Positions 41,696-51,089 of a stretch of DNA of 64,000 nucleotides are shown here, piece after piece (positions within the stretch are counted from its first letter, which is position 1; each line of letters starts with the position of its first letter). Under the pieces are notes generated by a model. It was given only the letters and a program-made list of their open reading frames with translations, was not told where the DNA came from and did not search any database. The position numbers were made by a program, and so were the translations under genes. The stretch lies in assembly GCF_027980145.1 (NCBI RefSeq), contig NZ_JAMZNK010000011.1, positions 62,001-126,000 on the forward strand. The letters run 5' to 3'. This stretch comes from Flavobacterium azizsancarii. GTDB taxonomy: Bacteria; Bacteroidota; Bacteroidia; Flavobacteriales; Flavobacteriaceae.

Positions 41696-43724
41696 ACTTC
41701 GCGGTATTAAAATCATTAATTATATTAACTGCTTCATTCAGGTACGGATTCGTTTTAAGATGATCGATCTGGTACTGATTTATCGTTTTGTCGTTTGGAT
41801 AAACGCTTAATAAATATTGATTTACGGTAGAGTTATAAACGTCTAACGGATTGTTTTCATCATTAAACGTATTAATTTCTGTCCAGAGCGAGTTTACTGT
41901 TTTTTTCTGTTGAAAAATAGCATCCAATGTCATCGGAATTTCGGCTTTTGGTTTGTTTACCAATTCATCGATTTTTTGGTTTATTATATTTATGTTATTA
42001 AAAAAGTAATTATCTGCCAGTCTTGTAGTACTGTTTTTTGCCAGCTTATCGATTAGAGCTCGTTTTACGTAAGGTTTGTATTTTAGAAACGGTTCAATAC
42101 TATCATTTTTAATAGCGGTCGGGAAATCACTTTCTTTTTGGTAAACCCCTTCATAGAATTCAGGAAGCATCACGTCAGGTTTCACTCCTTTATATTGATG
42201 GCTTTTTCCGGTAACCCTGTAAAATTTGTTGATAGTTATTTTTAGAAAATCAGTGTTTTTAGTTTCGTCAAGCGAAAGTATAGTTTGCATAGTCGCCTTG
42301 CCAAGCGTAGTGCTTCCCAATAATAAAGCACGATTATAATCTTGCAGTATAGAAGCAAAAAATTCACTTGCCGAAGCTGTGTTGCTGTTTACTAAAATTA
42401 CAATTGGTCCTTTATAAATTAAACCTTTGTAAGGATCATTAATAACAGATTTGACCTGGTTATTATCTACCACAATCGAAAGTGGTCCGTAATCAATAAA
42501 CATTCCCGCCAATTTTATGGCTTCTTCCATCGATCCGCCGCCGTTATCAGTCAAATCAATAACAAGACCTTTTATATTGTCCCTTTCCAGTTTTATAACT
42601 TCTCGTGCCACATCATCGGCACAGCCTTTTCGGCTGTTTCCATCTAAATCAGCATAGAAACTCGGAATTTTAATGTATCCTATTTTGCTATCCTTACCAA
42701 TAATGAAGCTGAAAACAGAATTTTCCTCATCTTTCATTATTTGCTTTTCGATAAAAACATCAAAGCTTTTCCCTGAATTTCGTTTTAGGGTAAGTGTTAT
42801 GCTTTTATTAGATTCTGACAAAATCATGGTTGATATCGATTCTAAAGAAGCACACGAAACCTGCAGTGTTTCTTTTTGATTGGATATCGAAACAATCTGA
42901 TCGCCTTTTTTTATCTGTCCCGTTTGATAGGCGGGGCCATTGGGATCAAGTTCAGCTATAATAATTTCATTTTTTTCATTCAGGTTTACAGTCATTCCCA
43001 AAGACAAATGTTCTTTTGATAATGATGCTACGAAACTCGTTTTAGAATCATCACTAAAATAGGCAGTATGAGGATCAAAATAAGTACAGAAATAATTATA
43101 GAGCTTTTCTTCCTGTTTGATGTTCGTTTCCAAAAGCGTGTTGATTCGGCAAATTTCATTTGACAAAATCAAGTTTTTAGCTTTTAATTCTATTGATTTA
43201 AAATTAGCTTTAATAGAATCCAGATTATCACTTGTTTCCGCTATTTCGTCTAAAATTTGATAACGGATTTTTTTGGACCAAACCTTTTCCAAATCTTCTT
43301 TTTTAAGATAAAACGGAAATGATTTTTTATAGAATCGAATCGTATCATTTTTAGTATAATCGATAGGTTCCTTTTGTATTTTTTCCAGAACGGCTTTAGT
43401 TCTCAAAAGACCATCTTTATATTTTTGAGTTATATCATCTAAAAAACTGCAGTTATCACTAAGAATAAAATCGTCTAAATTCGTACGATATTTCTCTGAC
43501 ATATCACCATATTCTGACTTGTAAAATATATTTCTCGAAGGATCTAATTCGTTCATCAGATTATCAAAAACAAAAACAGATAAACTATCATCTACCGGTT
43601 TTGGCCTGATATGTTCTGCTTGAATAAGGGCATTTATTTTATTTAGTATTTCACAAGTGTTATTGGTGTTCTGACTGAATAAAACACTGGTAGTCAGTAA
43701 AAATAATAGGGAGAGCTTTTTCAT
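41694..43724 (-). CDS. S41-family C-terminal processing protease
   Basis: This 676-residue exported protease is related to Prc/Tsp. A signal peptide (MKKLSLLFLLTTSVLFSQN) is followed by a helical N domain. DPHTAYFSDDSKTSF and a PDZ domain follow at about 230-320 (GMTVNLNE, GPAYQTGQIKKGDQIV). The S41 core has LVIDLTDNGGGSMEEAI, the nucleophile in NTASASEFFAS, and the Lys in LGKATMQTIL. A C-terminal helical region follows. It probably degrades or trims periplasmic proteins. Its stop codon lies in the last unit of the heptamer array. Confidence 0.93.
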   Translation of the reverse strand: MKKLSLLFLLTTSVLFSQNTNNTCEILNKINALIQAEHIRPKPVDDSLSVFVFDNLMNELDPSRNIFYKSEYGDMSEKYRTNLDDFILSDNCSFLDDITQKYKDGLLRTKAVLEKIQKEPIDYTKNDTIRFYKKSFPFYLKKEDLEKVWSKKIRYQILDEIAETSDNLDSIKANFKSIELKAKNLILSNEICRINTLLETNIKQEEKLYNYFCTYFDPHTAYFSDDSKTSFVASLSKEHLSLGMTVNLNEKNEIIIAELDPNGPAYQTGQIKKGDQIVSISNQKETLQVSCASLESISTMILSESNKSITLTLKRNSGKSFDVFIEKQIMKDEENSVFSFIIGKDSKIGYIKIPSFYADLDGNSRKGCADDVAREVIKLERDNIKGLVIDLTDNGGGSMEEAIKLAGMFIDYGPLSIVVDNNQVKSVINDPYKGLIYKGPIVILVNSNTASASEFFASILQDYNRALLLGSTTLGKATMQTILSLDETKNTDFLKITINKFYRVTGKSHQYKGVKPDVMLPEFYEGVYQKESDFPTAIKNDSIEPFLKYKPYVKRALIDKLAKNSTTRLADNYFFNNINIINQKIDELVNKPKAEIPMTLDAIFQQKKTVNSLWTEINTFNDENNPLDVYNSTVNQYLLSVYPNDKTINQYQIDHLKTNPYLNEAVNIINDFNTAK

Positions 43725-43866
43725 AGATCGAAAATCATCGTTTACATTAAAATTACGTTTATTTTTTCATTAAGAGTTATAATTTCTATAAAAAATCTTA
43801 CAGATAAACGATTTGTTTTTTAATATAGAAATAGGCAAAAAGTAAACTTTGAATCTCCGCTAAAAA

Positions 43867-43898
43867 AAAATGCACTACAGTTGATTGTAGTGCATTTT
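43867..43898 (-). terminator. Terminator after gcvT
   Basis: AAAATGCACTACA pairs perfectly with TGTAGTGCATTTT (43867-43879 with 43886-43898) across a 6-nt loop, 20 bp past the gcvT stop. Confidence 0.9.
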
Positions 43899-43918
43899 CT
43901 AAGATATTGAATAAAAAT

Positions 43919-45001
43919 CTATTTCTTATAAAAAGGTAATTTTACCACTTTTGCAGGAACATCATTTTTTCTAATTCTGATAAAAATGTCAGTATCTACA
44001 GCACTATTGTTAACAGTAACATATCCTAAACCAATTCCTTTGTTCATAGAAGGCGACATCGTTCCAGAAGTTACAACACCAATAACAGCACCAGAAGCAT
44101 CAACGATTTCATAATCATGTCTTGGTACAGCACGTTCCTGCATTTCAAAAGCCACTAATTTTTTAGTAACACCTTCTTCTTTTTGTTTTTTCAGGTTTTC
44201 TGAATTTGTAAATTCTTTAGTGAATTTTGTAATCCATCCCAAACCAGCCTCAAAAGGCGAAGTAGTATCATTAATATCATTACCATACAAACAGAATCCC
44301 ATTTCTAAACGTAAAGTATCACGGGCAGCCAAGCCAATAGGTTTGATTCCAAAAGCTGCACCAGCCTCAAAAACCTTGTTCCAGATTGTTTCAGCATCAG
44401 CATTTTTACAATAGATTTCAAATCCGCCAGAACCCGTATAACCGGTTGCAGAGATAATTACATCACTAAATCCTGCAAAATCAGCCACTTCAAAATGATA
44501 ATATGGTATAGCCGATAAATCTATAGAAGATAAAGGCTGCATTGCCTCAACCGCTTTTGGTCCCTGAATGGCCAATAATGAATAATCATCCGAAAGGTTT
44601 TTCATATCAACACCCAAATCATTGTGCGATGAAATCCAGTTCCAGTCTTTCTCAATATTCGAAGCATTTACAACCAGTAAATACTCTTCCTCTTTCATTT
44701 TATATACAATCAAATCATCAACAATTCCGCCATCATTGTTTGGTAGACAAGAATATTGCGCTCTGCCAATCGTCAAAGTCGACGCATCATTTGAAGTTAC
44801 TTTCTGAATCAAGGCCAAAGCATTTGGACCTGTCAATAAGAATTCACCCATATGCGAAACGTCAAAAACGCCCACACTGTTACGAACCGTCTCATGTTCA
44901 GCGTTAATTCCTTCATAAGTAATAGGCATATTATAACCTGCAAAAGGAAGCATTTTCGCTCCCAAACTCTCATGTATGTGCGTAAGCGCAGTATTTTTCA
45001 T
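43919..45001 (-). CDS. gcvT: Glycine cleavage system aminomethyltransferase (T-protein)
   Basis: GcvT transfers the methylene group from the lipoyl H-protein to tetrahydrofolate, releasing ammonia. The 360-residue protein opens with [20 protein letters not shown]. It has [18 protein letters not shown] near residue 42, the folate Asp region in [12 protein letters not shown] near 92, and [19 protein letters not shown] near 225. The length is typical. gcvP and gcvH are not in the window. Confidence 0.96.
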   Translation of the reverse strand: MKNTALTHIHESLGAKMLPFAGYNMPITYEGINAEHETVRNSVGVFDVSHMGEFLLTGPNALALIQKVTSNDASTLTIGRAQYSCLPNNDGGIVDDLIVYKMKEEEYLLVVNASNIEKDWNWISSHNDLGVDMKNLSDDYSLLAIQGPKAVEAMQPLSSIDLSAIPYYHFEVADFAGFSDVIISATGYTGSGGFEIYCKNADAETIWNKVFEAGAAFGIKPIGLAARDTLRLEMGFCLYGNDINDTTSPFEAGLGWITKFTKEFTNSENLKKQKEEGVTKKLVAFEMQERAVPRHDYEIVDASGAVIGVVTSGTMSPSMNKGIGLGYVTVNNSAVDTDIFIRIRKNDVPAKVVKLPFYKK

Positions 45002-45083
45002 TGTGTTGTTTTATAAAATTGTGTCGCAAATTTATTCAAAAAATATCTAAAAAGAATACAATAAATTATAAAATTCGCAATGA

Positions 45084-45166
45084 TTAGGAGCTATTTCCTG
45101 CTATCCGCTATATCTTTTATTTTTTAAAGAAAAAAACAAAAGGATATCGCTCCTATCAGGGCTAGA
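45084..45166. repeat. Dispersed-type imperfect hairpin repeat
   Basis: AGGAGC near 45086 is complementary to GCTCCT near 45148. Within them TATATCTTTTATTTTTT faces AAAAAACAAAAGGATAT. The whole folds as an interrupted hairpin ending CAGGGCTAG. I believe near copies are scattered in other Flavobacterium genomes, but only one is present here. Confidence 0.6.
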
Positions 45167-45263
45167 GATTTTGGGAAACATGAAACACTTTCTTCTTCAT
45201 TTTTTGCGTAACTTTAATAACCTTAATTAATCCGTTGGGGGTAAATAAATAAAAATTTAATTG

Positions 45264-45409
45264 AACACATAGAAACATAGCTTGTATGATTTTGAAAAAG
45301 TAAATCAAAAAGAAACTCGTTTCTCACACATAGTCCCGATAGCTATCGGGATGTGTTAATGCAAGTGAAACGACTTTTTTAAGCTTTAAAATCTATGTTT
45401 CTATGTGTT
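45264..45409. repeat. Nested inverted repeat with CCCGATAGCTATCGGG core
   Basis: Outer arms ACACATAGAAACATAG (45265-45280) and CTATGTTTCTATGTGT (45393-45408) are perfect complements. Inside, a 16-bp perfect palindrome CCCGATAGCTATCGGG (45334-45349) has ACACAT and ATGTGT wings. No frame is present. The size (about 145 bp) and terminal inversion are MITE-like. Confidence 0.7.
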
Positions 45410-45596
45410 AAAATAATTATAAACAAAAACGTTTATTATCATAAAATTAAGTTGGAAGATGAAACGTCAGCTAATTAAAAAATTCGTTTTTATCTCCGTT
45501 TTTACGAAGTAAATCCGTTTCATCCGCGTCATAAATAAGCATCAACTAGAATCAAAAAGTGATTAAAAAATTAAAACAATTAGATAAATAAGCCAA
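45410..45596. other. Repeat-derived spacer before nnrD
   Basis: This AT-rich spacer contains AATCCGTTTCATCCGCGTCA (near 45510-45530). It is related to AATCCGTTTTATCCGCGTAC near 46688, so the pair forms another short dispersed family. No gene is seen. Confidence 0.5.
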
Positions 45597-46445
45597 ATGA
45601 AAGATCCGCTTTTAATCACCAAAGAAGAAATTCTAAAATTCTACAAGCCCGTAAATCCTCATACACATAAAGGACTTCAGGGTCATGCGGTGATTATTGC
45701 CGGAAGTTATGGCAAAATAGGAGCAGCCGTTTTAGCATCAAAATCCTGCTTAAAATCAGGTTGCGGACTCGTAACTACTTATACGCCAAAATGTGGTTAT
45801 CAAATTCTGCAAATCTCAATTCCTGAGGTTATGGTAGTCACAGATGAAAATGCCAATTTTATTACCAATATTCATCTTCCCATTCAGCCACAAGCCATCG
45901 CGATTGGTCCCGGAATAGGGAAGGAGTTAGGCACACAAAAAGCGGTATTCGAATTTTTAAGAGTCAATAAAACACCTCTTGTTCTTGATGCTGATGCGTT
46001 GAATATCTTAGCCGAAAATCAATCCTGGTTAGAATTAGTTCCTGACAACACGATTCTGACACCACATCCAAAAGAACTGGAACGTTTAATAGGCAAGTGG
46101 AATTCAGAATCTGAAAAGTTTCAGAAAACAATCGCATTCTCTGAAAAGTATAAAGTTATCATCGTCATGAAAGGCGCACCAACTTACATTATCAATAAAA
46201 ATCAAATCTACGAAAACACCACAGGAAATGCTGCTTTAGCAACCGCAGGAAGCGGCGACACCTTAACCGGAATCATCACTAGTTTTCTGGCGCAAGGTTA
46301 TGAACCTAAATATGCCGTAAAACTTGGCGTCTTTCTTCACGGATTAACTGCTGATATTGCCTTGCCACAAACCGGTTATCAGTCGTTTATCGCATCGGAT
46401 ATTATTGAGAATCTGGGTAAAGCTTTTTTGAGTTTAGATCATTAG
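45597..46445 (+). CDS. nnrD: ADP-dependent NAD(P)H-hydrate dehydratase
   Basis: NnrD repairs hydrated NAD(P)H using ADP or ATP. The 282-residue ribokinase-fold protein has [20 protein letters not shown] near residue 22, [13 protein letters not shown] near 100, LDADALNIL near 127, and the nucleotide motif [20 protein letters not shown] near 218. The NnrE epimerase domain fused in many bacteria is missing. Its stop codon is the first part of a flanking repeat. Confidence 0.93.
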   Translation: MKDPLLITKEEILKFYKPVNPHTHKGLQGHAVIIAGSYGKIGAAVLASKSCLKSGCGLVTTYTPKCGYQILQISIPEVMVVTDENANFITNIHLPIQPQAIAIGPGIGKELGTQKAVFEFLRVNKTPLVLDADALNILAENQSWLELVPDNTILTPHPKELERLIGKWNSESEKFQKTIAFSEKYKVIIVMKGAPTYIINKNQIYENTTGNAALATAGSGDTLTGIITSFLAQGYEPKYAVKLGVFLHGLTADIALPQTGYQSFIASDIIENLGKAFLSLDH

Positions 46446-46816
46446 ACTTCTTAGAATCCTAGATTTGTTAGATTTTAAGCAAAGATTTTATAGTTTTGTT
46501 CATTTCGACGAAAGGTGAAATCACACAAGAAACTCTATTACGAAAAGACCCAATCTTTGTCGATCCTCTAGTGCGATCCTTCCTCCGTCAGGATGACAAA
46601 AAAATGAAGAGCTTTCTCAACTTTACGATTTAAACAGCACAAACACGAATAAAAAATCCGCTTTTTTCAGCGTCTTCGCTTTAGCGAATCCGTTTTATCC
46701 GCGTACATTTCTGCTTTACGGTTAAATAAGCAAAATCTAAGAAATCTAAGAAATCTAAGAAGTCTAAAAATCTAACAATCTAAATTAGTAAGTTTGTATT
46801 TCAGTAAATACTGCTT
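46442..46816. repeat. Repeat-filled intergenic segment between nnrD and HipA-like gene
   Basis: TTAGACTTCTTAGA (46442-46455, including the nnrD stop) is the exact inverse of TCTAAGAAGTCTAA (46754-46767), so inverted repeats bound the segment. Near the right end AAATCTAAG is tandemly repeated about three times, with degenerate copies to 46785. Inside are fragments like CATTTCGACGAAAGGTGAAAT, related to the repeat at 56477, and a CCGTTTTATCCGCGT unit. No gene is seen. Confidence 0.7.
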
Positions 46817-47599
46817 ATGAAAAACAATTTCGATCTCAGAACGGTAAACGTTACACGATATATTACGCCTTTGCGCGAAGGCGGTTCATTACCCGCTTTG
46901 GCAGAAGCCGATGACGATTTTAAATACGTCTTAAAATTCAGAGGAGCCGGTCACGGCGTAAAAGCTTTGATAGCCGAATTAGTAGGCGGACAAATCGCTA
47001 AAGCATTAAAATTGCAATTACCGGAATTAGTTTTTGCTAATCTCGACGAGGCATTTGGCAGAAACGAAGGCGACGAAGAAATTCAGGATTTACTGCAAGG
47101 TAGCCAGGGATTAAATCTCGCACTTCATTTTTTATCCGGAGCTATCACTTTCGATCCTGTCGTAACAACTGTTGATGCTAAATTAGCCTCGCAGATTGTT
47201 TGGTTAGACGCTTATATTACCAATGTCGATCGTACATTCAGAAACACCAATATGTTGATCTGGCACAAAGAATTATGGCTTATCGATCATGGCGCATGTT
47301 TGTATTTTCACCATTCCTGGAACAATTGGGAGCAACATGCCAAAAGTCCGTTTGCTTTGATAAAAGATCACGTTTTATTGCCACAAGCCTCTCTTTTAAA
47401 AGAAGTTGATGCCGAATATAAAACACTTTTAACACCGGAAATTCTGGTAGATATTGTAAATACAATTCCGGAAGAGTGGCTTCAATGGGAGGATATAGAC
47501 GAAACTCCTGAAACTTTGCGAAATGTATACTTACAGTTTTTGCAAACGAGATTAAACAATTCAGAAATCTTTGTAAACCAAGCGAATAATGCAAGATAG
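46817..47599 (+). CDS. HipA-like kinase domain protein
   Basis: This 260-residue protein has the compact HipA-like kinase fold (the HipA_2 group) without the N-terminal HipA/Couple domain. Likely elements are the nucleotide-binding Lys40 in YVLKFRGAGHGVKALIAE, the catalytic loop NVDRTFRNTN (Asp138, Asn143, Asn145), and the metal-binding Asp157 in LWLIDHGACLYF. Family HipA kinases phosphorylate tRNA synthetases or other partners. The target here is unknown. No HipB-type DNA-binding antitoxin is adjacent. Instead the DUF3037 gene overlaps its end by 11 bp, so the pair is probably cotranslated. Confidence 0.8.
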   Translation: MKNNFDLRTVNVTRYITPLREGGSLPALAEADDDFKYVLKFRGAGHGVKALIAELVGGQIAKALKLQLPELVFANLDEAFGRNEGDEEIQDLLQGSQGLNLALHFLSGAITFDPVVTTVDAKLASQIVWLDAYITNVDRTFRNTNMLIWHKELWLIDHGACLYFHHSWNNWEQHAKSPFALIKDHVLLPQASLLKEVDAEYKTLLTPEILVDIVNTIPEEWLQWEDIDETPETLRNVYLQFLQTRLNNSEIFVNQANNAR

Positions 47600-47972
47600 T
47601 CACTTATATGAGTATGCCGTAATTCGTGTGGTACCAAGAGTAGAACGCGAAGAATTCCTGAATATCGGAGTCATTTTATTTTGCAAAAGAGCCAAGTTTA
47701 TAAAAGTATTACACCACATAAACGATGCGAAAGTCGAGGCCTTATCAAACGATTTTGATATCGAACAATTGCATTGCAACATAACAGCATTAGAAAAAAT
47801 TGTAAACGGAGCCAAAGATGGCGGCCCGATAGGAGCAATGGATATTCCGGAACGTTTTCGCTGGTTAACCGCCATACGCAGTTCAGCCATACAAACTTCA
47901 AGACCACATACAGGATTATCCCAGGATTTAGAAAAAACAGTTCAAAGATTGTTTGAAGAATTAGTTCTTTAG
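47589..47972 (+). CDS. DUF3037 protein
   Basis: This 127-residue protein opens YEYAVIRVVPRVEREEFLNI and continues GVILFCKRAKFI, the DUF3037 signature. It ends with the conserved FRWLTAIRSSAIQTSRPHTG block. The family has no known activity. It recurrently follows a HipA-like kinase, as here with an 11-bp overlap, which suggests a regulator, substrate or neutraliser of the kinase. The latter is inference. A dispersed repeat begins directly after the stop. Confidence 0.82.
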   Translation: MQDSHLYEYAVIRVVPRVEREEFLNIGVILFCKRAKFIKVLHHINDAKVEALSNDFDIEQLHCNITALEKIVNGAKDGGPIGAMDIPERFRWLTAIRSSAIQTSRPHTGLSQDLEKTVQRLFEELVL

Positions 47973-48190
47973 AGGAAGGTTCAAAGTTGCAAAGTTGCAA
48001 AGGGACAGAGGTTTTTCGTGTAGAGACGCACAGCAGTGCGTCTAACATATTGTAAAATAAAAATCGTGCAAAGACGCAAAGTCGCCAATAATTTAGAAAC
48101 TTGGCGACTTGGCGTCTTTGCGCGACTATAAAAGACTTGCTATAAAAAAACTTAGCGTCTTAGCGCCTTCGTGGAAAAAACCAAAAAAAT
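47973..48190. repeat. GCAAAG/GCGTCTT-type dispersed repeat block
   Basis: Starting right at the DUF3037 stop come GGTTCAAAGTTGCAAAGT and a hairpin AGACGCAC-AGCA-GTGCGTCT (about 48022-48042). Then follow GCAAAGACGCAAAGTCGCCAA and its inverse TTGGCGACTTGGCGTCTTTGC, and AACTTAGCGTCTTAGCGCC. Related blocks follow the Crp-like gene (50194), the GNAT gene (51087) and thrA/thrB. Confidence 0.75.
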
Positions 48191-48288
48191 AACCATATAA
48201 ATCATTTAAGAAATCATAAGCCTACTGACTTAAATTTTCTTATATAACTTAGATGGTTATAAAAAAAACTAAAAATTAACGCATTTTA

Positions 48289-49407
48289 CTAAAACGAACC
48301 GCAAACATTACCTCCTAAAGTCGCACCAGCTCCGGCACCACCAGTAATATCAGCTTTAACAGCCGAAGCTGCAAGTGTTACAATAGAATACGGAGGAGTA
48401 AAAGCGGTATTGCTTCCTGCAGTGTTTCCTGTAGTACTCGTAAATACGTTTCCAACTGCTGTAACAGCTGTATAACCCGTCATTAAATCAATAGGAGTTT
48501 TAACGCCTTCAAAAACGTTATTTTCTACCCTAATATTAGCTTCAAAACCAGCAGCAATACATTTGTTGCTTACCGTACTGTTGAAGTAACTATTGATGAT
48601 ATGCACTTTGCCAAAACGTACTCTTGGCATTCTCTCTCTGCAGCCAGGAGCCCACCAGCAACGGGCAAAAGTAATTCTCAATGTTCCGCGATCAGCAGTT
48701 GCTCCGTCGCTTGAACCAATTAAGTTCGAATATCTGTGATCATCAGAACCTCCTGAACCTCCTGCTTTAGGTGGTTTCAGGTAATGGAATTTAGAATAAG
48801 TAACTGAAATATAATCAGACTTATTTTTGATATCGAAGTTGCCATCAACACCATCTCTAAATTCGCAGTGATCCACCCATACATTTTGACAATCGTCTAA
48901 GACAGCATTGTCCCAACCATCAGTGTCATAAGCGCCCGGGCCTTCAAAAATCAAGTTTCTGATGATTAAGTTCGTACATCTTTTGATGTTAATAATACCT
49001 GAACCGTCTTTGGTCTGGTCAGTCGAAACTAATTTTGCACCGCTTGCACCATAAATAGTTTTGCCGCTTTGATCCTGCAACGACAATCTTGTGGTAATAG
49101 TGATTGTGCCACTAACTTTTACCACTTTTACCGCGCTGTTTTCAATAGCTGATTTTAATTGAGCATAAGTAGTCACAACCGTTTCTGCAGATGTTCCTCC
49201 ACCGGTTGTTCCTCCGTTTTGAGATGCCCATCCCGGAACCTGAGCACAGTTTCCAACTTTTGCTGTAAAATTACCATCAGTTGGTGTGGTAGTTTCGATA
49301 ATAGCATTTTGATTGCTTTGGTAAGAAGCAATTTCGTCAGAGTTGCAGCTTGCAAATCCTAATACAAGTGTTAAGGCTAACACTGTCCATGTTGATTTAA
49401 ATTTCAT
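48289..49407 (-). CDS. Pectate lyase, polysaccharide lyase family 1, lipoprotein
   Basis: This 372-residue exported lyase cleaves polygalacturonate by beta-elimination. The signal peptide ends in a lipobox LGFASC (Cys near residue 21), followed by acidic NSDE, so a surface-anchored lipoprotein is likely. A right-handed beta-helix follows, with NVWVDHCEFRDGVDGNFDIK, calcium-type Asp residues, and the catalytic Arg motif CRERMPRVRFGKVHIINSYF. GGSGGSDDHRYSNL lies in a loop. It is divergent from a Crp-like regulator. No SusC/D pair is adjacent, so it may act alone. Confidence 0.92.
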   Translation of the reverse strand: MKFKSTWTVLALTLVLGFASCNSDEIASYQSNQNAIIETTTPTDGNFTAKVGNCAQVPGWASQNGGTTGGGTSAETVVTTYAQLKSAIENSAVKVVKVSGTITITTRLSLQDQSGKTIYGASGAKLVSTDQTKDGSGIINIKRCTNLIIRNLIFEGPGAYDTDGWDNAVLDDCQNVWVDHCEFRDGVDGNFDIKNKSDYISVTYSKFHYLKPPKAGGSGGSDDHRYSNLIGSSDGATADRGTLRITFARCWWAPGCRERMPRVRFGKVHIINSYFNSTVSNKCIAAGFEANIRVENNVFEGVKTPIDLMTGYTAVTAVGNVFTSTTGNTAGSNTAFTPPYSIVTLAASAVKADITGGAGAGATLGGNVCGSF

Positions 49408-49553
49408 AATATTTAAGTTTGGTTAAATAGTTAATACTGCAAATCTGACTATAATTAGTATGAAAAAAGTTGAACAAGTTCAATGTTTTGAAAATAATTT
49501 ACTATTAATTGTGTATTTAACAACTGTTACATTACAAAAAAGTATATTTTTAC

Positions 49554-49565
49554 GTAATCGATTAC
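49554..49565. promoter_or_regulatory. Palindromic operator-like site in the pectate lyase/Crp spacer
   Basis: GTAATCGATTAC is a perfect 12-bp palindrome with the central CG typical of LacI-family operators. It lies 146 bp before the lyase start and 59 bp before the Crp-like start. No LacI gene is in the window, so any regulator would act from elsewhere. Confidence 0.4.
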
Positions 49566-49624
49566 ATTATTTTTCATTCATTAACCTACTTACGCCCCTG
49601 AGTAAGAATAAAAAGTAAAACCAC

Positions 49625-50194
49625 ATGTATAAAAACCTACGATTAAGCATTGAACACAAAATACCTTTAACAGATGAAGAATGGAAATTAGTTGTTGAAA
49701 AAGTCAAGTTTATTAAACTTAAGAAAAATGAATTCCTGCAGATTCAGGATTCAAACAGTTCTTATGAAGGATTTATTTTAAAAGGTGCTTTCAAAACCTA
49801 CATTTTGAATGATAATGGCACTGAAAGTGTCATTTTTTTCTCGTTCGAAAACGAATGGATGTGTGATCTGGGAAGTTTCTACCATCAAAAGCCCACAACT
49901 TACAACATAAAGGCGATAGAAGAAAGCGAGATTTTGGTCATTAGTAAAACCAACAAAGCACTCTTGTTTGAGCAAGTGCCAAAGCTAATTCAGTTTCACA
50001 TTATTATGGTCGAAAAAGCAAACATCGCTATTCAGCAAAGACTGATCGATGTCTTAAACAAAACCTCCAAACAAAGGTATCTCGATTTTATTGAGAAGTA
50101 CTCACACAAAGCAGATAAAATCAACAACAGAAATTTATCCTCTTACCTTGGAGTTTCACACGAGTTTTTGTCAAAGATTAAAAAAAGGTGCTAA
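49625..50194 (+). CDS. Crp/Fnr-type regulator
   Basis: This 189-residue protein has a cyclic-nucleotide-binding-type beta roll (about 10-125, with KLKKNEFLQIQDSNSSYEGF and FSFENEWMCDLGSFYHQKPT) and a short C-terminal winged HTH (YLGVSHEFLSKIKK). It has no FNR-type Cys pattern. The C terminus ends KKRC, coded by the first bases of a dispersed repeat, so the natural end may have been altered. Divergent from pectate lyase, which it might regulate; this is unproven. Confidence 0.82.
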   Translation: MYKNLRLSIEHKIPLTDEEWKLVVEKVKFIKLKKNEFLQIQDSNSSYEGFILKGAFKTYILNDNGTESVIFFSFENEWMCDLGSFYHQKPTTYNIKAIEESEILVISKTNKALLFEQVPKLIQFHIIMVEKANIAIQQRLIDVLNKTSKQRYLDFIEKYSHKADKINNRNLSSYLGVSHEFLSKIKKRC

Positions 50195-50360
50195 GGTTCT
50201 AAGTTTAAAAAAAAGAGTCGCGCAAAGTCGCAGAGGAGCAAAGAAAAATAAAACTTGGCAGCTTGGCGTCTTTGCGCGATTAAAAAAATATTGCATAAAA
50301 ACTTAGCGAACCTAGCGTAAACCCTTGCGGCCTTTGCGGTTAAATCTGAAACCTGAAACA
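50180..50360. repeat. Dispersed repeat block after the Crp-like gene
   Basis: AAAGGTGCTAAGGTTCTAAG overlaps the last codons and the stop. Then come GTCGCGCAAAGTCGCAGAGG, TTGGCAGCTTGGCGTCTTTG, AACTTAGCGAACCTAGCGTA and CCTTGCGGCCTTTGCGGTTA. It ends in TCTGAAACCTGAAACA, the motif of the large array at 41535. Confidence 0.75.
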
Positions 50361-50373
50361 AATAAACCAAATT

Positions 50374-50922
50374 TTAAAAATCCAATATTCCACAGAGGCA
50401 TTCATTAGAAAAATCAAGCACTATATTTTCCTTTTTTTGATTTTCAATGACTAATAAATCATGAGGTTCGAGATCATATAGCTTCTCATTAATTTTTATA
50501 ATTGTTGTATGCAAAGAAAATAAGATTATTATTTCAGCATTATAATTCTGATTACCATTCGTTATTTTTAGTTTATGATTGGATACTTTTTCAGAAACCA
50601 TCCAATTAAAATCAGTACCTTTTGTATAAGAAGTCACTTCATCAGCGGAATTAAATTCTATGATTTCATATTTCTCATATCTTTTTTTTTCTTTGTTTAG
50701 CTCAATATCCAGATAGTTATCAAGCATAACCAGGTATCGGTAATAGCCTTTAAACTTGGTAAACTCTGAGGGAACTTTCTCTATAGTAGCACTGCTTATT
50801 CTGAATATAAAATCTCTGTCGCTATACTTTGCTGTTTCTGGATATATAATATATTCATATGTCAATCCACCACCCCAAATAGAGGCTGAACTATCTTTTT
50901 TAGGCAAAAGGCGTATGTTCAT
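50374..50922 (-). CDS. hutD: HutD/Ves-family cupin
   Basis: This 182-residue bicupin-like protein is of the HutD/Ves family. It opens MNIRLLPKKDSSASIWGGGL and has TYEYIIYPETAKYSDRDFIF near residue 23 and RISSATIEKV with FKGYYRYLVMLDNYL. HutD is genetically linked to histidine utilisation but its biochemistry is unclear. The hutH gene lies 10 kb away, not in an operon, so a histidine role is only suggested. Confidence 0.8.
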   Translation of the reverse strand: MNIRLLPKKDSSASIWGGGLTYEYIIYPETAKYSDRDFIFRISSATIEKVPSEFTKFKGYYRYLVMLDNYLDIELNKEKKRYEKYEIIEFNSADEVTSYTKGTDFNWMVSEKVSNHKLKITNGNQNYNAEIIILFSLHTTIIKINEKLYDLEPHDLLVIENQKKENIVLDFSNECLCGILDF

Positions 50923-50984
50923 GTATTGAATGTTTTAATTACATCTTTAATCCTGTTTCTAAAGGGATTTATATCAGTTATATA

Positions 50985-51087
50985 GTGAAAAAACTTTGCG
51001 CCTTTGCGCATTTGCGAGATTATAAAAGTCAAGCAATAAAAAGTTTAGCGAACTTAGCGTAAACCCTTGCGGTCTTAGCGGTTAAAC
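50985..51087. repeat. Dispersed repeat block after the GNAT gene
   Basis: AACTTTGCGCCTTTGCGCAT, AAAGTCAAGCAATAAAAAGT, TAGCGAACTTAGCGTAAACC and CTTGCGGTCTTAGCGGTTAA form a unit closely matching 50250-50343. It begins 3 bp beyond the GNAT stop codon on the minus strand. Confidence 0.75.
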
Positions 51088-51089
51088 TC

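Noticed and set aside
41483..41716. 77-residue minus-strand frame with FRFQVSG repeats
   Set aside because: It is the translation of the 7-bp array and has no independent start, promoter or homology.
45334..45349. CCCGATAGCTATCGGG as a phage or element attachment site
   Set aside because: No integrase, tRNA or flanking duplication was found. A repeat core is simpler.
47280..47603. 107-residue frame opposite the HipA-like gene
   Set aside because: It is a shadow of the kinase gene with no family resemblance.
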